A DNA stretch of 64,000 nucleotides from Planktothrix rubescens CCAP 1459/22. Lineage in GTDB: Bacteria; Cyanobacteriota; Cyanobacteriia; Cyanobacteriales; Microcoleaceae. The stretch covers positions 3,987,501 through 4,051,500 of the forward strand of contig LR882958.1 in the NCBI GenBank assembly GCA_904830895.1, given 5' to 3'. The notes below the pieces were generated by a model that made no database searches, was not told the DNA's origin, and saw nothing but the letters and a program-made list of their open reading frames with translations. Each line of letters opens with the position of its first letter. Positions within the stretch are counted from its first letter, which is position 1. Shown one piece after another: positions 54,463 through 63,977 of this stretch. Both the position numbers and the translations under genes were made by a program.

Positions 54463-55557
54463 ATGCGAATCCCAGTAGTAGCTCAAGACAACAAGCCATT
54501 AATGCCAACCACACCAGCGAGAGCTAGGAAGTGGATTGAGTCTGGAAAAGCAGTTAAACGCTGGTCAGATTGTGGGCAATTTTATCTCCAATTAACGGTT
54601 GAGCCGAGTGGATACACAACCCAAAATATTGTGATTGGGATTGACCCTGGCAAGAAATTCTCTGGGATCGGTGTTCAGTCAGCTAAGTTTACACTATATA
54701 CGGCTCATCTAATTTTACCGTTTCAGACAGTCCGTGAGCGCATGGATACAAGACGATTAATGCGTCGAAGTCGTAGAGGAAGAAGAATCAACCGGAAGAT
54801 TGAGTTTTCAAAACGCAATCATCGCCAAAAACGTTTTAGTAATCGTCGCCAAGGTAAACTGGCTCCATCAATTCGTGCTAATCGTCAATTGGAATTGAGA
54901 ATAGTTTCTGAATTATTCAAAATCTACCCAGTTGCAGAAATTAGATACGAGTACATCAAAGCTGATATTGACTTAACCAGTGGACGTAAACAAGCAAAAT
55001 CTGGTAAAGGCTTCTCGCCTGTAATGGTGGGACAAAAATGGATGTGTGGTCAACTGGAAAAGTTTGCAACCGTAGTTAAGATTGAAGGTTATCGAACCGC
55101 ATCAACTCGTAAATACTTGGGGTTAAAAAAGAACAAAACAGACAAATCTAAGGCTGAATTTAATACTCATGCAGTTGATGGCGTAGCTATTGCAGCAACA
55201 GCTTTTGTGAAGTATCGCCAATATCATACAGCAAAAACTGATGGTGCTAATTGGTTTGGTAATGTTGTAATTACAACTGCCCAATTCCGAGTGATTCGCA
55301 GACCGCCTTTTTCTCGTCGCCAACTTCACTTAATGCTCCCAGCAAAAGGTGGAATGCGTCGTAAGTATGGGGGTTCTACGACTCGTCATGGATTCCGTAA
55401 AGGGGACTTGGTTAAATCTCCCAAGGGTGTTGGTTATGTGTCAGGAGACACCGAAAGACAAGTATCTGTCAGCGATGCTAATTGGAAACGGTTAGGGCAG
55501 ATTGCTTCTAGTAAAGTACAGTTAATTCGCCGTTCCAACGGGTTGATTGTTACTTAG
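54463..55557 (+). CDS. isrB: IsrB, HNH-less RNA-guided RuvC nuclease of the IscB/Cas9 lineage
   Basis: 364-aa protein encoded by an IS200/IS605-like element. Seen: N-terminal PLMP motif (KPLMPTTPARARKW), RuvC-I with Asp61 (GIDPGKKFSG), Arg-rich bridge helix 97-112 (RRLMRRSRRGRR), RuvC-II with Glu near 159-163 (EIRYEYIKAD), RuvC-III with Asp239 (HAVDGVAIA), basic C-terminal domain. Between RuvC-II and -III there are only about 75 residues and no HNH Cys/His signature, which separates IsrB from IscB. IsrB proteins are omegaRNA-guided nickases. ATG 54463 is chosen as it places PLMP correctly. Ends 62 bases before pilB. Confidence 0.85.
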   Translation: MRIPVVAQDNKPLMPTTPARARKWIESGKAVKRWSDCGQFYLQLTVEPSGYTTQNIVIGIDPGKKFSGIGVQSAKFTLYTAHLILPFQTVRERMDTRRLMRRSRRGRRINRKIEFSKRNHRQKRFSNRRQGKLAPSIRANRQLELRIVSELFKIYPVAEIRYEYIKADIDLTSGRKQAKSGKGFSPVMVGQKWMCGQLEKFATVVKIEGYRTASTRKYLGLKKNKTDKSKAEFNTHAVDGVAIAATAFVKYRQYHTAKTDGANWFGNVVITTAQFRVIRRPPFSRRQLHLMLPAKGGMRRKYGGSTTRHGFRKGDLVKSPKGVGYVSGDTERQVSVSDANWKRLGQIASSKVQLIRRSNGLIVT

Positions 55558-55571
55558 AAGATTGTGTAAAG

Positions 55572-55597
55572 CCGTCCTTCGCTTCGCTAAAGGACGG
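55572..55597 (+). terminator. Right-end hairpin of IsrB element
   Basis: Stem CCGTCCTT / AAGGACGG around CGCTTCGCTA, of the subterminal hairpin type found at IS605-like ends. It lies 22 bases before the pilB ATG and may affect pilB transcription or translation. Confidence 0.65.
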
Positions 55598-55618
55598 GGT
55601 TTCAAACCCAGTTTTTCG

Positions 55619-57622
55619 ATGACTAATACATCCCAAAGACGCGCCTTGGTTGTTCAAAGCAATACTCCCTTTGGCAACAAATTAATTCAATCTGGTTATA
55701 TTAATCCTGAGCAACTTCAGCAGGCTATAAAAACAGCCCGCCCCGGTCAGCCCCTAACGGAAATTTTGGAATCAATTACGGGTCAGCCTCTGCCCCCGGA
55801 GTTAGCCCGTCAGTACAAAAAACAACAGTTATTTGAACTGAGAATTGTTCATGGGGTCGAAGCTTATGATCCTGAAATTGAACCGATGACGACGGAAGAA
55901 CTCGAAGTCATGCTGAAATTTCTGGAGACGAGTTTAGAAACCTGTAAACGCCATCGCTTTATTCCCCTACGCACAGTCGAAAGTGATCCATCTTCAGTTT
56001 TGATTGCGATGGTTGACCCCGATAACCTAACGGCTTTGGAGGAATTAAGAAACCAAATTCTGCGACCCAAAGCCCTGAAGTTACAACGGCGGGTGATTAC
56101 CCATGAAGATTATGATCAAATCATTTCTGCCTACAGTAATGAAGATGTTAAACGCAAAGCCGTCGAAGCTGCCATTCGTGAGAAAGAGAAATTAGAATTT
56201 ACCGCCGGGGATTTTGACACTACAGACCTCGAAGATGTGGGGGATGAAGGCGGTGGGATGGATTTGGCCGACGAAATCCAAGAATCTGAAACCGCCCCGG
56301 TGATCAAAGCGGTGAACGTGATTTTAGCCAAAGCTCTCTCGGAAGGGGTGTCTGATATTCACGTCGAACCCCAAGAACATGAGATGCGGATTCGGATGCG
56401 TCGAGATGGGGTGTTGGAGGAATATTATAAATTTCCTAAAAAGGTGATTCCAGCCATTACCTCCCGGTTTAAAATTCTAGCGGAAATGGATATTGCCGAA
56501 CGCCGTCAAGCCCAGGATGGCCGGATTCGTCGGAAGTTCCGAGGACGGACGGTGGATTTCCGTGTTAATAGTCTCCCCAGTCGCTACGGGGAAAAAATTG
56601 TTTTGCGGATTTTGGATAGTTCCTCAACTCAATTAGGGTTAGATAAATTAATTACTGATCAAGAAACCTTGGCCTTAGTTCGGGAAACCGCTTCTCGACC
56701 CTTTGGGTTGATTTTGGTGACTGGGCCAACGGGTTCAGGAAAATCAACCTCCTTGTATTCGGTTTTAGCCGAACGCAACGATCCAGCGATTAATATTAGT
56801 ACGGCCGAAGATCCGATTGAATATGCCTTACCCGGAATTACCCAGTGTCAGGTAATTCGAGAGAAAAATTTAACTTTTGCTAATATTTTACGGGCGTTTT
56901 TACGACAAGATCCCGATGTTTTATTGGTGGGGGAAACGCGAGATTTAGAAACGGCTAAGACTTCTATTGAAGCCGCCTTAACCGGACACTTAGTATTAAC
57001 TACTTTACACACAAACGACGCGGCCGGGGCGATCGCCCGTTTGGATGAAATGGGGGTAGAACCTTTCATGGTGTCGGCGGCCTTATTAGGGATTCTGGCT
57101 CAACGTCTGATGCGTCGGGTTTGTGGCGAGTGTCGGGTTCCCTATACCCCCACCAGTGAAGAACTAGGTCGCTATGGGTTATCTACTTCCCAAGAAGTCG
57201 ATATTACCTTTTATAAAGCCAATACCATTCCGATTGAACAACGCAAGCATCTGACGGATGGGGGTCAGTTGTGCAAAAAATGTAATGGACTGGGTTACAA
57301 AGGTCGGGTGGGGGTGTACGAATTCTTGAAGGTGACTGAAAGACTGCAAACCCTAATTACCAAAGGTGCGCCCACGGAACAAATTAAGGAAGCAGCCGTT
57401 GAAGAAGGGATGAAAACCATCTTAGCCTACAGTTTGCAGCTAGTCCGCGAAGGCTATACCACCTTTGAAGAAGTGGAGCGGGTGACGTTTACCGATTCTG
57501 GTTTAGAAGCTGAACTCAAAGCCAAACGGAAACAGGGCTTAACCTGTAAGAGTTGTGAAGCGGAATTGAAACCAGAATGGTTAGATTGTCCCTATTGCAT
57601 GACTCCACGCTTTACCAGCTAA
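55619..57622 (+). CDS. pilB: Type IV pilus assembly ATPase PilB
   Basis: Hexameric extension motor of type IV pili (667 aa), cytosolic face of the membrane. N-terminal MshEN-like region, then ATPase with Walker A GPTGSGKST, Asp box DIHVEPQ, Walker B DPDVLLVGETRD, His box TGHLVLTTLHTND; zinc motif CGECR ... CKKCNG; C-terminal zinc ribbon CKSCEAELKPEWLDCPYC. ATG 55619 starts the family sequence (MTNTSQRRALV); the reading frame further upstream is the IsrB right end. First gene of pilB-pilT-pilC. Confidence 0.95.
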   Translation: MTNTSQRRALVVQSNTPFGNKLIQSGYINPEQLQQAIKTARPGQPLTEILESITGQPLPPELARQYKKQQLFELRIVHGVEAYDPEIEPMTTEELEVMLKFLETSLETCKRHRFIPLRTVESDPSSVLIAMVDPDNLTALEELRNQILRPKALKLQRRVITHEDYDQIISAYSNEDVKRKAVEAAIREKEKLEFTAGDFDTTDLEDVGDEGGGMDLADEIQESETAPVIKAVNVILAKALSEGVSDIHVEPQEHEMRIRMRRDGVLEEYYKFPKKVIPAITSRFKILAEMDIAERRQAQDGRIRRKFRGRTVDFRVNSLPSRYGEKIVLRILDSSSTQLGLDKLITDQETLALVRETASRPFGLILVTGPTGSGKSTSLYSVLAERNDPAINISTAEDPIEYALPGITQCQVIREKNLTFANILRAFLRQDPDVLLVGETRDLETAKTSIEAALTGHLVLTTLHTNDAAGAIARLDEMGVEPFMVSAALLGILAQRLMRRVCGECRVPYTPTSEELGRYGLSTSQEVDITFYKANTIPIEQRKHLTDGGQLCKKCNGLGYKGRVGVYEFLKVTERLQTLITKGAPTEQIKEAAVEEGMKTILAYSLQLVREGYTTFEEVERVTFTDSGLEAELKAKRKQGLTCKSCEAELKPEWLDCPYCMTPRFTS

Positions 57623-57806
57623 ACATGGGGGAAAATTGCTATTTCCCAAAGGTTTCCTGTGGGGTTTAGAACGGTTTCGGTGCTTAGTAAAACACAACTA
57701 TTGGGAATACTAGGAGAAATTCTTAATTTTCACAGGTTTTGGGTTAACAGCAGGTTAATACCAGAACCGAGCAAATCGTTACAACCTAATTTAAAGGAGA
57801 AAAATA

Positions 57807-58907
57807 ATGGGATTAATGATTGAAGACGCTTTAGAGTCTTTAGTCGAGCAGGGGGGGTCTGATATTCATATTCAAGCAGGCGCACCTATCTTTTTCCGAA
57901 TTAGTGGAAAACTGACCCCTCAGCCTCAATTTGGGGAAACTCTATCCCCCGAAGAAGTGCAAGCTCTGATTTATCAAATGCTGAATAATATGCAGCGCAA
58001 GCAGTTAGAGCAGGAGTGGGAATTAGACTGTGCTTATGGGGTACGGGGACTAGCACGATTCCGGGTGAATGTCTATCGAGAACGGGGTTGTTGGGCTGCG
58101 TGTTTACGAGCTTTAGCCTCTAAGATTCCCAATGCGGATAAATTAGGAGTTCCCCAGGTGATTCGGGATATGACCGAACGCCCGAGGGGGATGGTGTTGG
58201 TAACTGGTCAAACGGGTTCGGGTAAAACCACAACCATGGCGGCTTTGTTAGACTTAATTAATCGGACTCGCTCGGAGCACGTCCTCACGGTGGAAGATCC
58301 AATTGAATATGTGTTTCCTAACATTAAAAGTTTATTCCACCAACGACAAAAAGGAGAAGACACTAAGAGTTTTGCGAATGCCCTAAAAGCGGCATTACGG
58401 GAAGACCCCGATATTATTCTGGTTGGGGAAATGCGAGATTTAGAAACTATTGGTCTAGCGATTTCTGCCGCTGAAACAGGTCACTTAGTCTTTGGAACTC
58501 TGCACACGAACTCGGCGGCGGCGACGGTAGACCGGATGTTAGACGTATTCCCGCCGATTCAACAACCCCAAGTCCGATCTCAGTTATCAGGTTCACTGGT
58601 GGGGGTTTGTAGTCAAAACTTGGTTCCCGCTATTGGGGGTGGTCGTCGGGCTTGTATCGAAATTATGATGAATACTCCGGCTATGGCCAACTTAATTCGG
58701 GAGGGAAAAACCGCTCAAATTTACTCCCAAATTCAAATGGGAGGGAAATTGGGAATGCAAACGATGGAAATGGCTTTGGCGAAACTCTATACCGAGGGTC
58801 AAGTCACTTGGGAAGCGGCGATGAGTAAATCGTCTAAACCCGATGAATTGGAACGTTTAATTGGCCCGGCTCCCTCGGCAACTAAGGGACAAAAAGCCAG
58901 AGCTTAA
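57807..58907 (+). CDS. pilT: Twitching motility ATPase PilT
   Basis: Retraction motor of type IV pili (366 aa). Walker A TGQTGSGKTT, Asp box GSDIHIQAG, Walker B DPDIILVGEMRDLET, His box TGHLVFGTLHT. A good AAAGGAG site precedes ATG. 184 bases after pilB. A miniature TIR element follows immediately, before pilC. Confidence 0.96.
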   Translation: MGLMIEDALESLVEQGGSDIHIQAGAPIFFRISGKLTPQPQFGETLSPEEVQALIYQMLNNMQRKQLEQEWELDCAYGVRGLARFRVNVYRERGCWAACLRALASKIPNADKLGVPQVIRDMTERPRGMVLVTGQTGSGKTTTMAALLDLINRTRSEHVLTVEDPIEYVFPNIKSLFHQRQKGEDTKSFANALKAALREDPDIILVGEMRDLETIGLAISAAETGHLVFGTLHTNSAAATVDRMLDVFPPIQQPQVRSQLSGSLVGVCSQNLVPAIGGGRRACIEIMMNTPAMANLIREGKTAQIYSQIQMGGKLGMQTMEMALAKLYTEGQVTWEAAMSKSSKPDELERLIGPAPSATKGQKARA

Positions 58908-58912
58908 TCAGT

Positions 58913-59077
58913 TATAGCAGGGAACACCGGAACAGCCCCCCCAAACCCCCCGTGCACGGGGGCTAGGGGGGGAGGGAACGCCGGATCTGGGAACACCGGA
59001 ACACCGCAAGAAAAGATTTCTCTGTTCAGGTTTGCTGCCTCAGTCTATGTCCTCCCAGACCAGGCGCAACTGCTATA
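58913..59077. repeat. Miniature TIR element, copy 3 (pilT-pilC gap)
   Basis: 165 bases with TATAGCA and TGCTATA ends and the same C/G-rich block (CCCCGTGCACGGGG) as copy 2, but a diverged second half. It starts 5 bases after the pilT stop, so it lies inside the pil transcription unit. Confidence 0.75.
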
Positions 59078-59140
59078 TCAGTTATCAGTTATCAGTTATC
59101 GGTTATCAGTAAAAAATTAATACTGAGTAGGTAAAAATAT

Positions 59141-60274
59141 ATGTCAAGCAGTGCAGTTCGGAGTCAAGTCAGAAACAGAGGTTTCGACTTTAAACGAATC
59201 GAAGAAAGTATTAGTATTGCCCTCGCAAGTATTACCGTTAAAGATTTGGCAATTTTTGCTCGTCAGTTTGCCTCAATGTTTAACGCCGGAATTTCGATGG
59301 CAAAATGTTTAAGTGTATTATGTGATCAATGTAGTAATGCGAAGTTAAAAAATGCCTTAACTTTTATTCGGGCTGATGTGGAAGAAGGGGTAGAACTTTC
59401 CTTGGCCATGAGAAAATTCCCCGATATTTTTGATCAGCTTTTTATTAGTATGGTCTCGGCGGGAGAAACTGGGGGGGTGTTAGATGAAGTCTTAGAAAGA
59501 CTAGCAGTAATGATGGAAAAAAACCACAAAACTAACGCCGAAATTAAGTCAGCTATGTCCTATCCCAAAACCGTTGGCTTTATTGCCATTGCGATCTTTT
59601 TTGGGATGACAACTTTTTTACTCCCCACCTTTGCGAAAGTGTTTCAGGATATTGGGGCAACACTGCCAGTATTTACGCAGATTATGCTCAATATTAGTTC
59701 CTTTTGTCGAACTTGGCCCCCGATTCCGCAAGCTATTGTGATCGGGACTTTGGTAGGAATATTAACGATTTATAAAGCCGTTTATAAAACTCCTGCTGGC
59801 AGAATGTTTTTTGATAGGCTATTTTTAAAGTTACCAATTTTTGGCAACCTGATTCAAATTTCTGCTGTGGCGCGGTTTTGTACAATTTTCGGCAGTTTAA
59901 CCCGATCTGGGGTTCCAATTATGAACTCTTTGCAAATTGTGGAAGAAGTGGCGGGAAATGCGGCGATCGCTTTATGTATTGCCAATGCCAGAGATTCTAT
60001 TCAACAAGGAGGTTTAATTAGTTTAGCCTTACAGGAAGGAAATGTATTTCCCGGGTTGGCAATTCAAATGATTGCTATTGGGGAAGAATCCGGGGAACTT
60101 GATAAAATGTTAATGAAAGTCGGGGCGTTCTATGAAACGGAAGTGGAAGAAGCCGTAAAAGGACTTACCAGTATGTTAGAACCTTTGATGATTGTTTTGG
60201 TTGCCGGAATTGTCGGTTCAATTTTGTTATCTATGTATTTGCCCATGTTTTCAGTCTTTGAAAAAATGGGTTAA
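59141..60274 (+). CDS. pilC: Type IV pilus inner membrane platform PilC
   Basis: Polytopic platform protein coupling motors to pilin (377 aa). Two GspF domains: about 40-165 (FARQFASMFNAGISM, SAGETGGVLDEVLERLA) and about 245-370 (FCTIFGSLTRSGVPIM, IGEESGELDKMLMKV), each followed by hydrophobic helices. Separated from pilT by a miniature element and TCAGTTA repeats, which is unusual for a tight pil operon. Confidence 0.95.
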   Translation: MSSSAVRSQVRNRGFDFKRIEESISIALASITVKDLAIFARQFASMFNAGISMAKCLSVLCDQCSNAKLKNALTFIRADVEEGVELSLAMRKFPDIFDQLFISMVSAGETGGVLDEVLERLAVMMEKNHKTNAEIKSAMSYPKTVGFIAIAIFFGMTTFLLPTFAKVFQDIGATLPVFTQIMLNISSFCRTWPPIPQAIVIGTLVGILTIYKAVYKTPAGRMFFDRLFLKLPIFGNLIQISAVARFCTIFGSLTRSGVPIMNSLQIVEEVAGNAAIALCIANARDSIQQGGLISLALQEGNVFPGLAIQMIAIGEESGELDKMLMKVGAFYETEVEEAVKGLTSMLEPLMIVLVAGIVGSILLSMYLPMFSVFEKMG

Positions 60275-60282
60275 ACACATTA

Positions 60283-60432
60283 AGAAGGGAACACCGGAAT
60301 AGGCAACAGGCAACAGAAAAGACTTAAGAAGGGAATAGGCAACAGGCAACAGCCTTAATATTCCCTGTTCCGGTGTTCCCTCCCCCCCTAGCCCCCCGTG
60401 CACGGGCGGGGGCTGTTCCGGTGTTCGTAATT
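60283..60432. repeat. Related repeat, copy 4 (degenerate)
   Basis: Contains GGGAACACCGGAATAGGCAACAGGCAACAG twice in part, and the block CCCCGTGCACGGGCGGGGG shared with copies 2 and 3. The TATAGCA ends are not present. Forms a long hairpin GAACACCGGAA / TTCCGGTGTTC between pilC and the next gene. Confidence 0.6.
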
Positions 60433-60456
60433 TCAAATTAATTTTTTATTCAGGTT

Positions 60457-61065
60457 ATGTCTATTCAAAAATCTCATTATGAAGCGTTGCTGGCAGAATA
60501 TAGTAATTGTGAATCCGCGATTACTTTACTTAAGCAACATCGTCCTTATTTTGAAATGGTTCCGAGTATTCGCCGTTCTGATGATAGTGTGATTACGATT
60601 CCCTTACCCATTGTGCGTTTACGTCAGGGAGTTTCCTATTCAGGACAACAGGGAATTAGTATTAAACCTGGGGATGCGGTGGGTTTACCCTGTGATATTG
60701 TGATTCTAATGTGTGATCCAGAATGGAAAGTTAAAATTGGGCCGGAAATTTTTATTTTTATTCATCGTCCCCAAGAAGAATTATCGGATTTATTAAGGCG
60801 CTGGCGATTAACTCAAGTCTTATTAGATCAAGATTATGAATGGATTATGCCGCATCATTATAAATACGTTGAGTCTCAAGAGGCAGAGGATCTTTATCCT
60901 TTATTTGTTTTATATCCCGACACATCCGAATCAATTAAACGGGGATTAATTGGGGCTAATTTACCATTTGTGATCCACTCCTTAGAGGAGATAATTGACA
61001 ATTATGAATACCCAGATTTCGATAAAATCCCATTAGAAGAATATCAAGAATTTGGTGGAGAATGA
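60457..61065 (+). CDS. Hypothetical protein
   Basis: 202-aa soluble acidic protein, no signal peptide, no membrane segment, no Cys clusters. It mentions no motif I can name; notable blocks are KPGDAVGLPCDIVILMCDPEW and WIMPHHYKYVE. It follows pilC on the same strand after a repeat, so co-transcription is possible. Codon use resembles its neighbours and the frame is clean, so it is probably a real gene of a family I do not recognise. Confidence 0.6.
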   Translation: MSIQKSHYEALLAEYSNCESAITLLKQHRPYFEMVPSIRRSDDSVITIPLPIVRLRQGVSYSGQQGISIKPGDAVGLPCDIVILMCDPEWKVKIGPEIFIFIHRPQEELSDLLRRWRLTQVLLDQDYEWIMPHHYKYVESQEAEDLYPLFVLYPDTSESIKRGLIGANLPFVIHSLEEIIDNYEYPDFDKIPLEEYQEFGGE

Positions 61066-61090
61066 GGATCAACTTTGACACTTCATATAA

Positions 61091-61681
61091 TTAATCTGGT
61101 TCCCGTTTATAACGTCGGGGGTTGCGTTCTCCAGGGTGACTTTGTTTCCTGTACCAGCGATACCATTCCCCAGAAATCCGAATGGAAAGCCATAGTAATA
61201 ATAATGCAATTAATCCCCCCTGTTTAGGGGCATCGAAGGCAAAAATTACTAAGAAAACACAAAGAATATCCTGTGCTAAAATCACCCATAGGGGCAAACC
61301 CCGTAGACGATAAAATAATCCTGTTTGCACTAATTGTAAAACCAGAGCCAGTAAACCCGCAACAATGGCAATAATCCAATATAAGCCTTGTTGAACGTTA
61401 GTTACTTTTGCGATCGCTAAACCCAAAATAGCACCCACAAAGGGGCTAAATAGTAATTGTATTATTTGTAAAATCCGTTGTCCTAGTATTTTTTTCGATG
61501 CAAAAATTTCAAATAATGACCAACTAACGAGAACCCCAACAACGACCTGTGGAGAAAATTGAGACAGAAAAGGTACACTCGACCATAAATCATTTCGCAA
61601 TAAACCAATAACCAGTAACGGTAAAGCAATCCTTAATCCCGCCGCCGCCGAAGCCGATAGCACCGCTAGAAGTTCAATCAT
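61091..61681 (-). CDS. DUF4126 membrane protein
   Basis: 196-aa integral membrane protein with about five hydrophobic segments and the family opening ELLAVLSASAAAGLRIALPLLVIGL. The Ala/Gly-rich first helix and short basic C-terminus (HPGERNPRRYKREPD) match DUF4126 proteins, whose function is unknown. Convergent with the preceding gene, 25 bases apart. Confidence 0.8.
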   Translation of the reverse strand: MIELLAVLSASAAAGLRIALPLLVIGLLRNDLWSSVPFLSQFSPQVVVGVLVSWSLFEIFASKKILGQRILQIIQLLFSPFVGAILGLAIAKVTNVQQGLYWIIAIVAGLLALVLQLVQTGLFYRLRGLPLWVILAQDILCVFLVIFAFDAPKQGGLIALLLLWLSIRISGEWYRWYRKQSHPGERNPRRYKREPD

Positions 61682-61912
61682 AAATCAAAGTTAGGAACAA
61701 AATATTTTATACCAAAAATCAAATAGGGGGTCTGAGCCTGGTTTAAAGGATGATCTTATATTCTATATACTAATTATAATTTGGTTAAAAATGGGGATTT
61801 TATTCCCTCTATTCAAGAAATTAAGGTTTTCTATCAAAATTTATGTGTTTATAAACTGGGTTAATTCTATTATGACATATCTATTCTAACTGGGAACTTT
61901 TTAAGTCATTAA
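61682..61912. promoter_or_regulatory. Divergent promoter region DUF4126 / FAD oxidoreductase
   Basis: 230-base AT-rich gap between two divergent genes; TATATACTAATTATAATTT near 61767 offers -10-like sequences. No operator dyad seen. Confidence 0.35.
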
Positions 61913-63946
61913 ATGTCTATAAAATTCGGAGCAAATAGCACTAAAATGATGTCCAAATTCCTGATGAGTTTAATCGTTAGTATCATCTCTTTAAATCCCA
62001 GTTTATCCCTGGCTTTAGCAACACCTCCTAGGATTGATCAAAAAGTAGAATGTGATCTATTAGTGGTTGGGGGCGGACTTGCGGGAAGTGCGGCTGCTTA
62101 TGAAGGGTTACTAGCAGGAAAAACCGTTTGTTTAACCGAAATTACCGACTGGGTTGGGGGACAAATTTCTGCCCAGGGAACCTCCGCCCTTGATGAAAGA
62201 CCGACCCAAAGATCCCTTTTATTTTATCCGAGAGGGTATTTAGAATTACGAGCAGAAATTGAAAAAAAATATGGGATGCTTAACCCGGGTGCTTGTTGGG
62301 TTAGTGAAGCCTGTTTTATGCCAGAAGCTGGGCATGAAATATTATTAAAAATGTTTAAAAAAGCCGAAAAAAAAGGTAAAGGAAAGTTACAGTGGTTTCC
62401 CAATACTGTGATTAAAGATATGACAATTGTTAATAATCAAATTACCGAAGCGATCGCAATTCAACATATTTCTGCCCCGGGACAACCTCAATTAAATACA
62501 AAACCTTTATCTACTATTATTGATGATGCTTATGAGTATGAAAATTCACCAAAATTGGATAAAACAATTATTAGATTTATTCCTAGACAAAAAGCTAATC
62601 AAGGAGCCGATTGGTATATTATTGAAGCAACAGAAACCGGAGAAATTATTGGCTTAACTAATATTCCCCATCAACTCGGAATTGATCCCCGTTCTTCTCA
62701 AGAACCAACGGCATCTAGTATTACAAAAGATCCCTATTGTACTCAAGGATTTACCTATACTTTTGCAATGGAGGCGACTAAAAATCCCCAAATTCATGAA
62801 AAACCCCCATTCTATGAACAATATGCTCCCTATTATAGTTATGAATTACCCCGATTAGCCGATTTTAATTTAGTTTATACCTATCGGCGAATTCATAGTA
62901 TGAATCCCAAAGAAAAACGTTCAGCAAATCCCAGGGAATGGCCGATTTATCCTGGGGATATTGCTATGCAAAATTGGACATGGGGAAATGATTATCGACC
63001 CGGAACCTCGGCGGATAATTTAATTTTAAGCCCCGCCCAATTAGCCGAAACTGGTCAACTTGAACCCGGAGGATGGAAGGGAGGTTTAAGAACAGAAACC
63101 TTGCGAAAAGGGGAAGAAAATGCTCAAGGTTTTTTCTATTGGTTAGTAGCAGGAACTACAGACTCCCAACTCGGTGAAGGGGTTAAACAAAAATATCCGA
63201 ATTATCGCTATTTATCGGGTTTAAATTCTCCGATGGGAACCGTTCATGGGTTATCAAAATATCCCTATATCCGAGAAGGGAGACGAATAATTGGTCGTCC
63301 TTCTTATGGTCAAAAAGACGGATTTAGGGTATCAGAAATTGATATTTCTCGAAATAACTTTCGTCAAAATTGGTATCCTGAAAATTTAACTCCAGAAACC
63401 TATAGACTGCTATGGTTAGAGTTAGGAGGGTTAAACAGTTTACCCGCTTTTTCAGGACAAAAAACCATTGCAGAAATTAAAGCCCGTTCTCGGTCTACAA
63501 TTTATCCTGATACCGTCGGAATTGGTCATTATGCGATTGATTTTCACCCCTGTTTAACCCTAAGTCCCCCGGAAACTCCAGGGAATACAGAACGCGAAGG
63601 AGAACGTCGCGGACAAGGACAAGCTTACCCCTTTCAAATTCCTTTAAGGGCGATGATTCCGCAAAAAATTGATAATCTATTAGTAGCTGGAAAAAGTATC
63701 GCCACCAGTCATATTGCGGCGGCGGCTTATCGGGTTCATTCCTTTGAATGGTCTGTGGGGGCGGCGGCGGGAACTACCGCAGCATTTAGCTTAAAAACCG
63801 AGATTTTTCCCTATCAATTAGTCGATGATTTACCCTATCGGGAACCAATATTAGAGGAGTTACAACGGTTATTAGAAAGCAATAATAATCCGATTTTATT
63901 CCCAGAAACGTCAATTTTTAATCAGTCTTGGGAAGATTGGAAATAA
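61913..63946 (+). CDS. Exported FAD-dependent oxidoreductase
   Basis: 677-aa flavoprotein. An N-terminal signal peptide is visible (basic start, then FLMSLIVSIISLNPSLSLALA, cleavage about residue 37). The FAD dinucleotide motif DLLVVGGGLAGSAAAYEG follows, then TDWVGGQISAQGTSALDE, and the C-terminal FAD block IDNLLVAGKSIATSHIAAAAYR. This is the FAD_oxidored type found exported in many bacteria and cyanobacteria. Substrate unknown. ATG 61913; MMSKFL eleven codons later is an alternative start and gives a neater signal peptide. Confidence 0.88.
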   Translation: MSIKFGANSTKMMSKFLMSLIVSIISLNPSLSLALATPPRIDQKVECDLLVVGGGLAGSAAAYEGLLAGKTVCLTEITDWVGGQISAQGTSALDERPTQRSLLFYPRGYLELRAEIEKKYGMLNPGACWVSEACFMPEAGHEILLKMFKKAEKKGKGKLQWFPNTVIKDMTIVNNQITEAIAIQHISAPGQPQLNTKPLSTIIDDAYEYENSPKLDKTIIRFIPRQKANQGADWYIIEATETGEIIGLTNIPHQLGIDPRSSQEPTASSITKDPYCTQGFTYTFAMEATKNPQIHEKPPFYEQYAPYYSYELPRLADFNLVYTYRRIHSMNPKEKRSANPREWPIYPGDIAMQNWTWGNDYRPGTSADNLILSPAQLAETGQLEPGGWKGGLRTETLRKGEENAQGFFYWLVAGTTDSQLGEGVKQKYPNYRYLSGLNSPMGTVHGLSKYPYIREGRRIIGRPSYGQKDGFRVSEIDISRNNFRQNWYPENLTPETYRLLWLELGGLNSLPAFSGQKTIAEIKARSRSTIYPDTVGIGHYAIDFHPCLTLSPPETPGNTEREGERRGQGQAYPFQIPLRAMIPQKIDNLLVAGKSIATSHIAAAAYRVHSFEWSVGAAAGTTAAFSLKTEIFPYQLVDDLPYREPILEELQRLLESNNNPILFPETSIFNQSWEDWK

Positions 63947-63977
63947 TTAATATAAATAAATCCATGTTGTTGGGCTT

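Noticed and set aside
54463-55557. IsrB gene first considered as IscB or TnpB
   Set aside because: PLMP start and bridge helix rule out TnpB; lack of an HNH segment between RuvC-II and RuvC-III rules out IscB.
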